Part shown: positions 1-7,345 of the stretch, piece after piece
How positions within the stretch are numbered: the stretch's first letter is position 1
Layout of the letters: the number at the start of each line of letters is the position of its first letter
Origin: Acidiferrobacteraceae bacterium
GTDB taxonomy: Bacteria > Pseudomonadota > Gammaproteobacteria > Arenicellales > UBA868
Reading direction: 5' to 3'
Assembly (NCBI GenBank): GCA_002713825.1
Contig: PAUU01000031.1
Location: forward strand, 6,896 to 15,596
Length of the DNA: 8,701 nt
The notes under the pieces: model-generated
What the model saw: the letters and a program-made list of their open reading frames with translations, nothing else
Database searches by the model: none
Told to the model about the DNA's origin: nothing
Translations under genes and position numbers: made by a program

Positions 1-1087
1 CATACCCTGACTGTGCATCAGGCAGTTTGGCGTCCGCCATCCCGGCCGCAATCCCGGTAGGCAGATCGTAGTAACGGCCCATTTGGCCGCAAGCCGCCAT
101 CAATACTGCCTGTTCACCGCTACCGCCGCTCATTGCGCCGGTGCGAAGATCTGAAACAAACGGCCAGGTCCCAAAGATTGCGGGGTGACCCGGCTTGATC
201 AGGTTGACATACACCAGTCCGCCCAGCACTTCTGCCACTTCCTGGACGACAGCACCCGCCAATGACGCAGGACTGGTGGCTCCGGCCTGTCCTGCCGCCA
301 GCAACAGTACCGGCATGCCCCGCTCTACGCAGGCTTCGAGCACGCGGCAGGCATCCTCGGCAAAACGCATGGGCGGAACCACAAAGCAGCATGAGCAGCT
401 GACAAAAGGCCGCTCTCGCCAAGCGGCTTCCCCTCCGGCAATCATCTCCAGCATATCGATCGCCTGGTGAGCATGGGTCGGCTCAACAAAACTCGTCCCA
501 ACATGCTTGGCGGTTCCTGCGATAGCGGCATAGCAGGTGTTGAAATCCATCTCGGCAGGATCTTCAATATCCCGCAGTACCATGGAACGCTGGAAGAAGT
601 GGATATGTTCCATCTGGTCCACGATGCGTGCCGCATCGTAGAGATCCTGTGCCGTCGACTCGCGGTACTCTCTATTGACAGTATCAACGATGTGTACCGC
701 GGCTCCCGCCGTCCCAAAGTACGTGCGACTTCCGCTCAGATCCAGGTCATAGCGGGGATCCTGACCATGCAGCGTGATGTTCTTGGCACACTTGGCCAGT
801 GCCTCATCCACGAGGGACCGCGGGATCAGTAGTCTCTCATTCTCGGTATAGATACCGCCGGCTGCCGTTACCCGCTCAATGATAGACGGCAAAGCATTAG
901 CAAAGCCGATGGTCTCAAGCGTCTGAAGCGCTGCCTCATGAATCCGCTCCACTTCTTCTTGGGTCAACGGCTGATAGCGCCCGCTTTGCAGACCCGGACG
1001 AACCGGTTTTTCTTCTTCAGGTATCGGTGCTGCCCGTAATGCCTGACGGGCAGCCCGGCCACCCATTCGACTGGTTTTATTTGCCAC
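1..1087 (-). CDS. Trimethylamine methyltransferase (MttB/COG5598) family protein, 3'-truncated by window edge
   Basis: Members of this family move a methyl group from a quaternary or tertiary amine to a corrinoid protein; many bacterial members lack pyrrolysine and some act on glycine betaine or proline betaine. Seen here: 362 complete codons from a GTG start, open to the left edge; family members are about 500 residues, so roughly the last quarter is missing. Family signatures include YFGTAGAAVHIVD (residues 123-135), FVSDLRTGAMSGGSGEQ (310-326) and GMADAKLPDAQSGY (349-362). No in-frame TAG occurs in the visible part, so it looks like a non-pyrrolysine member. The GTG at 1087 is chosen because a strong GGGAGG lies six bases upstream and an in-frame TGA follows at 1103-1105. 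It lies 30 bp after the deacetylase-like gene on the same strand and is probably co-transcribed. The basic N-terminal stretch (RMGGRAARQALRAAP) is a common feature of this subgroup as I recall it. The substrate cannot be read from the sequence. Confidence 0.9.
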   Translation of the reverse strand, partial: MANKTSRMGGRAARQALRAAPIPEEEKPVRPGLQSGRYQPLTQEEVERIHEAALQTLETIGFANALPSIIERVTAAGGIYTENERLLIPRSLVDEALAKCAKNITLHGQDPRYDLDLSGSRTYFGTAGAAVHIVDTVNREYRESTAQDLYDAARIVDQMEHIHFFQRSMVLRDIEDPAEMDFNTCYAAIAGTAKHVGTSFVEPTHAHQAIDMLEMIAGGEAAWRERPFVSCSCCFVVPPMRFAEDACRVLEACVERGMPVLLLAAGQAGATSPASLAGAVVQEVAEVLGGLVYVNLIKPGHPAIFGTWPFVSDLRTGAMSGGSGEQAVLMAACGQMGRYYDLPTGIAAGMADAKLPDAQSGY

Positions 1088-1093
1088 CCGAAT

Positions 1094-1099
1094 CCTCCC
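1094..1099 (-). promoter_or_regulatory. Shine-Dalgarno of the MttB-family gene
   Basis: GGGAGG on the minus strand ends six bases before the GTG at 1087. It decides the non-ATG start, because no ATG is available between the upstream in-frame stop (1103-1105) and this GTG. Confidence 0.75.
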
Positions 1100-1117
1100 A
1101 GATCACGTTCCCCGAGC

Positions 1118-2050
1118 CTAGTGCCCGGATGGATTGAATCGGGTTTGCAGATCTAAAATCAGATCGGCCACTTTGACGTCTCTTGGCATCACCCGATCAA
1201 TCATCGGCAGTCGACCATCTAGATGAACGCTGCCACCCTGTACGACGCCGCGGCTCAGCAGCATCGCACTGTGCCCTGCTTCCGCTGCGAGCCTGACGGT
1301 TGCGTCATTGTAATCCCGGTCTCCGCCAAACGGAATGGAAAAAACCGAGGTGCTCTGAACATTGGCCAGGGTTTTCAAAAAGCGACGGTTCTCATCTATT
1401 TCACGCCATTGCTCATCCTCGCTAAGAGATGACAGCACATAGTGATGTAGGGAATGACTGCCATAACTGACCAAGGGGTGCGCGATGAGTTGCTGGGTTT
1501 GTTGAGTGTAGAACCCGGTACACTCTTCGATGGGCGTCTCATCCTCGAGAAAAACATCCAGCATTTCACATACCCGGATACTGCTGTTTCTTGGATCCTT
1601 GGTATAGCGGTAGAAAGACTGCCCCGGATCCCGCTGCAACGCCTTCCCAAAACGCGCTTCGAACGCTTGAGTGCGCCCCCGCTCCATAATGACCCGGACT
1701 TGATCACGCCAGAAAAGCCCGCCCTTCATAAACGCGCCGTTGATAAATATTGCCAGGGGAATCTGCAGCGCCTCAAGGACGCGGAACGCTTCATCAGGCA
1801 CGCACTGATAACCATCGTCAACGGTGACGGTGGCAAGACCCTTGCGGTTGGGTGCTTGGCAGTATTCGTCGACCGAGACAAACCGGTATGCGCGCGACAA
1901 GGCTTCCAAGTGGCGAAAAAGCGTGTCCGGGGCAACGTTATGGAGCGCCTTCCCAAGCACTGCGGGAGGCGACGCAAATGTGCTGTGATAGAGCAACGCC
2001 AATCCGCACTGATCGGCAAACTCTTGCACGGACAACTCTTGAACGCTCAT
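1118..2050 (-). CDS. Polysaccharide deacetylase family protein (NodB homology fold), cytosolic
   Basis: The 310-residue protein carries the NodB-type metal-dependent C-N hydrolase motifs. Motif 1 is TVDDGY (76-81, with D78 and D79), motif 2 is HSLHH (199-203, metal ligands H199 and H203), and motif 3 is a variant SIPFGGD (238-244, with F where Y is usual). The N-terminal LALLYHSTF (17-25) and the domain layout resemble the LLYH...DDGY sugar-deacetylase subfamily. There is no signal peptide or membrane segment, so it should act in the cytosol on a soluble substrate or a lipid-linked precursor at the inner face. The ATG at 2050 has AGGAG at 2062-2066, a rather long spacing of 11 bases; a GTG at 2029 with AAGAG upstream is an alternative. 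It is the first gene of a probable two-gene operon with the methyltransferase. The pairing argues for a small-molecule amide or imide substrate rather than a polysaccharide, but that is inference. Confidence 0.85.
   Translation of the reverse strand: MSVQELSVQEFADQCGLALLYHSTFASPPAVLGKALHNVAPDTLFRHLEALSRAYRFVSVDEYCQAPNRKGLATVTVDDGYQCVPDEAFRVLEALQIPLAIFINGAFMKGGLFWRDQVRVIMERGRTQAFEARFGKALQRDPGQSFYRYTKDPRNSSIRVCEMLDVFLEDETPIEECTGFYTQQTQQLIAHPLVSYGSHSLHHYVLSSLSEDEQWREIDENRRFLKTLANVQSTSVFSIPFGGDRDYNDATVRLAAEAGHSAMLLSRGVVQGGSVHLDGRLPMIDRVMPRDVKVADLILDLQTRFNPSGH
2018..2047 (-). repeat. 15-nt tandem direct repeat at the start of the deacetylase-like gene
   Basis: Codons 2-6 (SVQEL) and 7-11 (SVQEF) are imperfect copies of one 15-nt unit, both containing CAAGAGTT. 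The unit is a multiple of three, so copy-number change would keep the frame. It also places an AAGAG in front of an in-frame GTG (2027-2029), which makes a second possible start. Confidence 0.6.
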
Positions 2051-2143
2051 CTTGGTTGCGGCTCCTGATTCAGTGGTTTGCGTACGTTGGACTCAAGACA
2101 AGAGGCTAAAATAAAGCCCTTCCGCAGGCAAAAGCATTTATCC
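2051..2143. promoter_or_regulatory. Divergent intergenic region, with a candidate -10 for the plus-strand gene
   Basis: These 93 bp separate the divergent starts of the deacetylase-like gene (minus) and the cyclodeaminase-like gene (plus), so both promoters should lie here. On the plus strand TAAAAT at 2107-2112 matches the sigma-70 -10 at five of six positions, but no good -35 sits 16-18 bp upstream; TTGGAC at 2087-2092 is only 14 bp away. A start of transcription near 2119 would exclude a translation start at 2078 and favours the ATG at 2144. I see no clear promoter for the minus strand and no obvious operator. Confidence 0.35.
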
Positions 2144-3094
2144 ATGAGCTCACACTCCTTCCACCTTGACGCGCGCCACATTTTCGAACGCATCAGCTTC
2201 GGCCCGCTTGTCGATGATCTTGCCCGAATGCATCGGGAATCCCCCGCTGATCTACAGGACATGCTGTTGGAGCAGGCGGGGCAGATGGGTAAAGACTACT
2301 GCCTGATCAGGGCGGCCTGGCAGGGTGGCGCAGCGCTCGGCGTCAAAATCGCCAGCGTCTTTCCAGCCAATGTATCGCACGATCTTCCGGCAATTCATGC
2401 CGCTTATATTCTTTTTGACGGCGCCAACGGTGTGCCAGTGCGCTCGATTGACGGCAACGCACTTACCTACCTCAAAACCGCCGCAGACTCCGCGCTGGGA
2501 TCTCGACTGCTCGCACGCCCCGATTCCCAGCGCTTGCTCATGGTGGGAGCTGGCGCCATGGCGCCTTATCTCATTGAGGCCCACTGCACCGTTCACCCAC
2601 AGATTGAAGAGATTCGCGTCTGGAACCGCTCGGTGGGACGGCGCGACGCGTTATTGGACGAGATAAACAATGGGCGCCATGCTGAGGCCGCAGACGATCT
2701 TGCAGAGGCGGTTGCCTGGGCTGACCTTATTTGCTGTGCGACCATGGCCTCTGAACCCTTGATCCAGGGAAAATGGCTCAAGCCAGGCACACATCTGGAT
2801 CTTGTCGGTGCATTTCGCAAAGACATGCGGGAGGCAGATAATGAGGCCATAAGACGGGCACACGTCTTCGTTGACTCACGCAAAACCACCATAGGAGAAA
2901 TCGGTGAACTGGTAATCCCCATGGAGGCTGGGGTGATCTCTGAAGAGGATGTGCTTGGTGACTTCTTTGACTTGTGCGCAAATAAGACCGGACGCCAAAA
3001 TTCCCAGGACATTACCCTATTCAAAAACGGCGGTGGAGGCCATCTAGATCTCATGACCGCAAGACATATTGAAAACCGCTGCGCACCAGACTAA
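2144..3094 (+). CDS. Ornithine cyclodeaminase / mu-crystallin family protein
   Basis: This 316-residue protein has the length and layout of the family, which includes ornithine cyclodeaminase, alanine dehydrogenase and delta1-pyrroline-2-carboxylate or ketimine reductases. Seen: GVKIASVFP (66-74, substrate-contact K68), the segment YLKTAADSALGSRLLA (109-124), a Rossmann loop GAGAMA (135-140), VWNRS after the second strand (159-163, suggesting NADP(H) by analogy), DLVGAFRKDMREAD (219-232) and a C-terminal FKNGGGGHLDLMTA (293-306). Two departures stand out. K111 replaces the arginine of the usual RTAA motif, and the C-terminal NGGGGHLDL replaces the common SVGTAxEDL. The ATG at 2144 is preferred over one at 2078 because similarity begins just after it, although its ribosome site is weak. 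The gene diverges from the deacetylase/methyltransferase pair and converges on the small membrane protein. Reductase or dehydrogenase activity on a cyclic imino acid is more likely than ornithine deamination, but this is not proven. Confidence 0.88.
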   Translation: MSSHSFHLDARHIFERISFGPLVDDLARMHRESPADLQDMLLEQAGQMGKDYCLIRAAWQGGAALGVKIASVFPANVSHDLPAIHAAYILFDGANGVPVRSIDGNALTYLKTAADSALGSRLLARPDSQRLLMVGAGAMAPYLIEAHCTVHPQIEEIRVWNRSVGRRDALLDEINNGRHAEAADDLAEAVAWADLICCATMASEPLIQGKWLKPGTHLDLVGAFRKDMREADNEAIRRAHVFVDSRKTTIGEIGELVIPMEAGVISEEDVLGDFFDLCANKTGRQNSQDITLFKNGGGGHLDLMTARHIENRCAPD

Positions 3095-3108
3095 AAGACT
3101 CCTTACGC

Positions 3109-3438
3109 CTATCCCGGGTTCAACACCTGCCAGAAGAGCGGCAACCAGGCAATCGTCAGCAAACCTACCAGCACAGATTGGGTGATCAGTACCGTGCGAT
3201 GCTTTGCCCGGCGCTCACCACTGCTGGAAGACATAAACACGGCGCTCATCAGCACATCCAGGAGCGTAACGAAAAAAAAGATCGGCACGAGGGCCGGAAC
3301 AATCACGGTCGTGGCAAAAGCCCAACCCTCGTAACTCGTGGGGACTAAAGCGAAGGGCGCCATCGCAGCCAAGATTCCCAGCACCAGTGCCAACACCAGT
3401 CTCAGTGGTCCCAGTAGTTGTGAAAACTCTTTCAGCAT
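3109..3438 (-). CDS. Small membrane protein of unknown function, three predicted transmembrane segments
   Basis: I do not recognise this 109-residue protein. It has three strongly hydrophobic stretches: about residues 12-32, 38-68 (long, possibly with a break around the central prolines) and 82-106. A short basic and serine-rich loop (SSSSGERRAKHR, 70-81) lies between the second and third and would be cytoplasmic by the positive-inside rule. There is no signal peptidase site and no catalytic motif. The ATG at 3438 has no recognisable Shine-Dalgarno; the upstream bases are AT-rich. It lies 109 bp downstream of the AsmA-family gene on the same strand, so it may be the last gene of that unit or have its own promoter. 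Its stop is 14 bp from the stop of the convergent cyclodeaminase-like gene. The membrane pattern, with charged residues confined to the ends and the loop, supports a real gene over a chance frame. Confidence 0.7.
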   Translation of the reverse strand: MLKEFSQLLGPLRLVLALVLGILAAMAPFALVPTSYEGWAFATTVIVPALVPIFFFVTLLDVLMSAVFMSSSSGERRAKHRTVLITQSVLVGLLTIAWLPLFWQVLNPG

Positions 3439-3444
3439 AATTTT

Positions 3445-3455
3445 CTATTCAATAG
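3445..3455. repeat. Short palindrome just upstream of the small membrane protein start
   Basis: CTATT-C-AATAG has perfect 5-bp arms and ends seven bases before the ATG at 3438, where a Shine-Dalgarno would normally be. It could be an operator half or a weak translational hairpin, but at this size it may be chance. Confidence 0.25.
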
Positions 3456-3478
3456 GATTTCGTTATTTTCTTTATCCC

Positions 3479-3500
3479 TTCGGGCCTGTCGCGGCCGGAA
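3479..3500. repeat. Imperfect inverted repeat between the AsmA-family gene and the small membrane protein
   Basis: TTCGGGCC (3479-3486) and GGCCGGAA (3493-3500) pair as an 8-bp stem with one G-G mismatch around a 6-base loop, TGTCGC. Read on the minus strand, the direction of both flanking genes, it is followed by GGGATAAAG and not by a T run, so it is not a canonical intrinsic terminator. It could be a processing or stability hairpin that separates the two messages. Confidence 0.4.
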
Positions 3501-3529
3501 TTGACATCAACATAAGAGATTAGTGTAGT
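3501..3529 (+). promoter_or_regulatory. Candidate sigma-70 promoter on the plus strand, antisense to the AsmA-family gene end
   Basis: A perfect TTGACA (3501-3506) is followed after 17 bp by TGTAGT (3524-3529), which matches the -10 at four of six positions. Transcription would begin near 3536 and run antisense into the 3' end of the AsmA-family gene. No plus-strand gene lies downstream. It may be a chance match or drive an antisense RNA. Confidence 0.25.
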
Positions 3530-3547
3530 AGCGCTTAATTTCAATGC

Positions 3548-6500
3548 CTAATTGCTGGCGTCTGGTGTCGGCTGCAACCGCCTCCAGGCCTTTAGAATGG
3601 TTTTGGGTTTAGCTGCCAGGAGTCGCTCCTGACTGCTTTCTGCAAGTGCACAGACATCCTGACTGCTTGTGAACTTATCAAAAAGTCCCTCGAGCACGAC
3701 TGACCCGCCTGCTGAGAAAAATGCAAGGCCCCACCTCAGCGCGGTCTTGAGAATCCCTCCCGGGTCTGCCTGGACTTTTGGCTCCAGGAGATTGCCCCCT
3801 ATCCTGTAAAAGTTGGTCAGATTCGCCGCAGAGACACCGAATCCTTTGCGGGCTTTGGGATTGATCAAAAACACCAGCGACTCATCCTTGAGGCTGAAGC
3901 CGCCCCGGATCAGGTAAGTGACATCCTGCGTTTGGAGCGCAATACTATCACTCGACATTGCGATCCCATCGACAACCCGAAAACCAATCACCCCACAGTC
4001 AAGCTGGTGGAATTCTGATTTTTTCTTTGGGTTGATCGCGCTGAAGATCTGCACGAGGATTGAGTTGGTCAGAAGATCAAACCCCGTTGCTGGAATATAG
4101 GTATTGTCCCCTCTGGCAAGAAAGGATCCTGACGCGGTCGACATAATCTCCTTAGAAGACCCGCCTTGGCCGGAGAGGTTAATCGCCACATCCAGCGAAC
4201 CTTCCAAAGGCAACTGGACATCTTTCAGTGCCGGGATGCGATTCAGGATAAGCCCATCCATATCGAATGCAAGATCAGCAGCGTACGGCGACTGGCGAGT
4301 ATCCAATTCGATATCCATATCAAGCGTCCCGCCTGAAAACTCCCCTGAGCGGGCGCTGATCTCCAGCTTTCCATCAGACGCCCGGATCCGGCTTTTGAGT
4401 CCGCGCGCCTCAAATCCACGAGTGAGCAGATCATCCGCGTCGAGCTTAACATCGAGATTAACGTGATCCAGCCACGCAACCTCAAGAGGATCATTGCTAA
4501 ATACTCCGTCGCGCGGTTTTGGATCTTCTCGTATTCGTTTTCGCGGAGGAAGGATCTCGATCATATTCAAACGGGAGGATTCCAGCGCTCCGGTGATACG
4601 AATTTTTTCGCCTGGGTTTACGGACAGATCAGGAAACTTGGATAAATTGATACCCTGAAGGTGGGCGTCACCGGAAAGGTCGTTATTTCCAAGGGTCAGC
4701 GCAAAATCACCGACAGGCGTATTCTGGCTGTCAATCTCAAAATTGCTTTCAAAGCTTACAGGGCCTGGGTCCAGGTATTCACCCGGCAACCATCGGGAGA
4801 GGTTAGCGAGCGAAGGCGTCTCGAATGTCAAAGACAGCGCGTTACCCGCACGAAGCGGCCATGAGAAATCTCCCTTGGCGTCCGCGTCAAATCCACTGGC
4901 CGACACCTGGACACGACCGCTGGCCGTTTTCGCGTCCTGTGATGCGTCTCGTCGTAGCACCATCCCCAGCGAAAGCGGACCCTCTAAGGGAATCGCCGTG
5001 CCGAATATTTCATTGACGTTTGAGACCGCTTCGGTCTGAAACTGCGCATCCAGCGCAAAGGTCGTTTTTTCTCCGAAAGGATTCACCTTGGCATTGATGT
5101 GCAGCTCGGCATCATCACTGATACCCTCGACGATAACGACCAGTGGTGATTCGCGCTGAGAGCTCCCGACGATATTTCCCGACAGTCTCGCAGGAAGGGA
5201 TTTGGCCATTTCCAGACCCAGCGGCTGCGTAAACACTCCAAGATCATCGACCGCGAGATCCACATTCACCGATCCACCCGCAGGATAAGTCAGGTCTGGA
5301 ATCTGGCCTGAAAAACGGCCAAACCGAATACCCTCACCAGAAATCATGCCGTCTACGCCAGACAGACGCAGCTTACCGTTTTGGCCAAGAAGTTTGGCTG
5401 AAGCGGACAGGCTAAGATCAGGGTACTGATCCAGGGGCATCTCCAACAGGGACCTCAGCTGGGCAATGTCAGACACTACGACATTGATGCCCAAATCAAA
5501 TTCGGCGTTCGGGCCCACGTCACTGACACGGCCTTGTGCTCTGAATTGGCCGGATTCGCTGTCAAGCTGCGCAGACAAGTCCTCAAGACCGAGCGTATCG
5601 AAGCGCCCGGTCAGCACTGCCGACAGGCGGGCTTTTCCGCTGATGGGTGAATCGTACCCAAACATCTGCATCGCGGCTGGCAAGTCATCTGACTCCACGG
5701 TGACGGGCATATTGAAGACCGCGGCCTTACCTATCGGGCCCGCATCACCCGTAGCGGTTAGATTCAGAGGGTCAGACGCTATGCTGAGCTTGATGTTGCT
5801 CACACTGAGGGCGTTTTCCTTTCCAATCAACCGGCCCATCATCTGAGCATGCGCTTTTTCAGGAACATCAAGCCCTAGCGGCTCGGTCACAAGAGCAAGA
5901 TCTCGCGCATCAATCTTGAATGGCAGATCAAACGCCGGATCTTCTCCAAGTGGGCCTATGCTGCCGCTCGCCGTTACCGACGCTGCGTCAGAACTAAGTG
6001 TGATATCCAACTCGCGCACATGGACATCACCCGGATGGCCGCTGACCGTACCGATCGCATGGGCAGACCCTGAGTAAAGCAATTCCATCCCATAGGACTG
6101 CATCAGTCTGCCCACTGCCGCGGTTTGCGCCTTGGCCGTAAATTCAAGCCAAGGGGGCGCGGTGCCGCCGAGCCTTTCCATGAAACCATTTGCCGAGAGA
6201 CTTCCATACTCACTCGACGCACTGACCGTGATCTCATCAATGCGGAAATTGCCAAGAGATCCTGTGAGGACGCCGCGCGCCTCAGCACTTGCCTTAAACG
6301 GCAACGTTGCATCATACAAGCCCACGAGCTCGCTGAGCGCGTCTGTCTCAGCCAGCACCTGGAATCGGGTCGAAGGGGTCCGGCCGCGTCGGTGCCGGCG
6401 TACCAGACTTACCCCTCCGGAGGCCGTGAGGCGCAACAGGGATGAGCGAGTCGTGACGTCAACATCTTCAAGGCGTAAATCTCTACCTGGCCGACCGCGT

Positions 6501-7345
6501 ATTGCAGCGATCGCTCGGGCGGTGCCGCTGAAAAGACCTTTCTCCTGTTCGGTGAGTCCGGGCACAAACATGGCGACTGACTGGGTCAAGTTGCTTGTCT
6601 CGAGCGCAAGACGCATATCGACGTTGCCGCCCTGCATAACCTCAGTGACGCTCCCGCCAACTTCTCCTGAGATTTTCCCTAACACGAGATTCAAAGCTGC
6701 CTCAAGGTCATCCTCGCCTACGAGCGTCAGGGCGCCGTTCACCTCGAGGTCACTGCCGTTGAGTGTTCCCACGGCAGTGACCGTGCTGTTGTAGGCATCC
6801 TCGGGCAGCACCCAGTCCAACTGACTCAAGTGAAGATCCTGATCAAACTGTGGATCAGGATCAGAGTACTGGACATCAGCGCGGCGTACTTGCAACTCGC
6901 GAACAATCAAGGGAGGTCCAGCGAACGACCGGCCTTCAGCAGTCTCACCCAGACGAAAACGCCAGTTCGTTGTCCCCTCCTCCAGGCCGGACACGAAATT
7001 TATAGCGGGCGAGTCAAGTTCCAGCCTGTCGATGACCAGGATACCGGACAGCAGAGGCCAGATTGTGAACTCCGCTTCGCCGCTTTGGAGCTTCAGCAAA
7101 GGCAGGTCCGACACACCTTGAGGGCTTGAGATCTCAAGGCCCGATACTGACAGTTTGGTCGTCGGCCAAAGCTGAAAACCAAGCCGGCCACTGATTTGGA
7201 CTTCACGCTGGATGGCGGTACCCACCCAACTCGCAACTCGATCGCGATGATCGTTCCAATTGAAGTACTGCAAGAACAGTACCGGGAGAACCAGTAGCGC
7301 CACCAATAGCCCAACTGTCGATAAAATAAGGCGCTTTCGAGTCAT
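3548..7345 (-). CDS. Large AsmA-family protein (bridge-like lipid transfer type)
   Basis: AsmA-family proteins (AsmA, TamB, YhdP and relatives) are anchored in the inner membrane and reach through the periplasm; several are implicated in moving phospholipid to the outer membrane. This 1265-residue protein has that layout. An N-terminal signal anchor spans about residues 4-26 after a basic MTRKR. An AsmA N-terminal domain follows, with VQISGRLGFQLWPTTKLSV (49-67) and a strand-rich region to about 200. Repeats of about 72 residues cover roughly 384-893, and an AsmA C-terminal domain covers about 990-1230, including LEGSLDVAINLSGQG (1047-1061). Its length is close to E. coli TamB and YhdP, but I do not assign it to either. 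The ATG at 7345 is chosen because the hydrophobic anchor follows it directly; an in-frame TTG at 7366 would add seven residues, and neither has a clear ribosome site. It diverges from ttcA across 136 bp. Lipid transport is a family-level inference. Confidence 0.9.
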   Translation of the reverse strand: MTRKRLILSTVGLLVALLVLPVLFLQYFNWNDHRDRVASWVGTAIQREVQISGRLGFQLWPTTKLSVSGLEISSPQGVSDLPLLKLQSGEAEFTIWPLLSGILVIDRLELDSPAINFVSGLEEGTTNWRFRLGETAEGRSFAGPPLIVRELQVRRADVQYSDPDPQFDQDLHLSQLDWVLPEDAYNSTVTAVGTLNGSDLEVNGALTLVGEDDLEAALNLVLGKISGEVGGSVTEVMQGGNVDMRLALETSNLTQSVAMFVPGLTEQEKGLFSGTARAIAAIRGRPGRDLRLEDVDVTTRSSLLRLTASGGVSLVRRHRRGRTPSTRFQVLAETDALSELVGLYDATLPFKASAEARGVLTGSLGNFRIDEITVSASSEYGSLSANGFMERLGGTAPPWLEFTAKAQTAAVGRLMQSYGMELLYSGSAHAIGTVSGHPGDVHVRELDITLSSDAASVTASGSIGPLGEDPAFDLPFKIDARDLALVTEPLGLDVPEKAHAQMMGRLIGKENALSVSNIKLSIASDPLNLTATGDAGPIGKAAVFNMPVTVESDDLPAAMQMFGYDSPISGKARLSAVLTGRFDTLGLEDLSAQLDSESGQFRAQGRVSDVGPNAEFDLGINVVVSDIAQLRSLLEMPLDQYPDLSLSASAKLLGQNGKLRLSGVDGMISGEGIRFGRFSGQIPDLTYPAGGSVNVDLAVDDLGVFTQPLGLEMAKSLPARLSGNIVGSSQRESPLVVIVEGISDDAELHINAKVNPFGEKTTFALDAQFQTEAVSNVNEIFGTAIPLEGPLSLGMVLRRDASQDAKTASGRVQVSASGFDADAKGDFSWPLRAGNALSLTFETPSLANLSRWLPGEYLDPGPVSFESNFEIDSQNTPVGDFALTLGNNDLSGDAHLQGINLSKFPDLSVNPGEKIRITGALESSRLNMIEILPPRKRIREDPKPRDGVFSNDPLEVAWLDHVNLDVKLDADDLLTRGFEARGLKSRIRASDGKLEISARSGEFSGGTLDMDIELDTRQSPYAADLAFDMDGLILNRIPALKDVQLPLEGSLDVAINLSGQGGSSKEIMSTASGSFLARGDNTYIPATGFDLLTNSILVQIFSAINPKKKSEFHQLDCGVIGFRVVDGIAMSSDSIALQTQDVTYLIRGGFSLKDESLVFLINPKARKGFGVSAANLTNFYRIGGNLLEPKVQADPGGILKTALRWGLAFFSAGGSVVLEGLFDKFTSSQDVCALAESSQERLLAAKPKTILKAWRRLQPTPDASN
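4667..6196 (-). repeat. Coding repeats of about 216 bp (72 residues) inside the AsmA-family gene
   Basis: A degenerate unit recurs in the protein: a strand ending in T/R-A-x-G, then GPxGxxxxFdlp, then a DL- or DI-containing strand, a Gxdx-P turn, and a GxLxG strand. The anchor glycine (or its equivalent) falls near residues 387, 461, 533, 605, 680, 753, 825 and 892, a spacing of 72-75 except the last. The clearest copies are 457-600. This fits repeated beta-sheet modules that build a long groove. The identity is at protein level; the DNA copies have diverged. Confidence 0.7.

Noticed and set aside
120..832. Several 90-120 codon open frames on both strands at the left end
   Set aside because: They overlap the continuous MttB-family reading frame, which carries clear family motifs across the whole region.
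1..1087. Pyrrolysine (in-frame TAG) in the MttB-family gene
   Set aside because: All 362 visible codons are sense codons, so nothing supports amber decoding in the part shown.
1454..2068. 204-codon plus-strand open frame
   Set aside because: It is wholly antisense to the deacetylase-like gene, whose catalytic motifs are intact. The product has no recognisable motif and looks like a shadow frame.
2078..2143. Upstream ATG adding 22 residues to the cyclodeaminase-like protein
   Set aside because: The added residues are basic and unlike the family N-terminus, and the start would lie upstream of the best -10 candidate. The ATG at 2144 fits the family length.
3095..3108. Bidirectional terminator between the convergent genes
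   Set aside because: The 14-bp gap and adjacent coding ends show no convincing stem-loop.
3479..3500. Intrinsic terminator for the AsmA-family gene
   Set aside because: The stem has a mismatch and no T run follows on the minus strand, so it does not meet the usual pattern.
6132..6794. 220-codon plus-strand open frame
   Set aside because: It lies inside the AsmA-family gene on the opposite strand. Its composition is rich in S, R and P, as expected of an antisense shadow.
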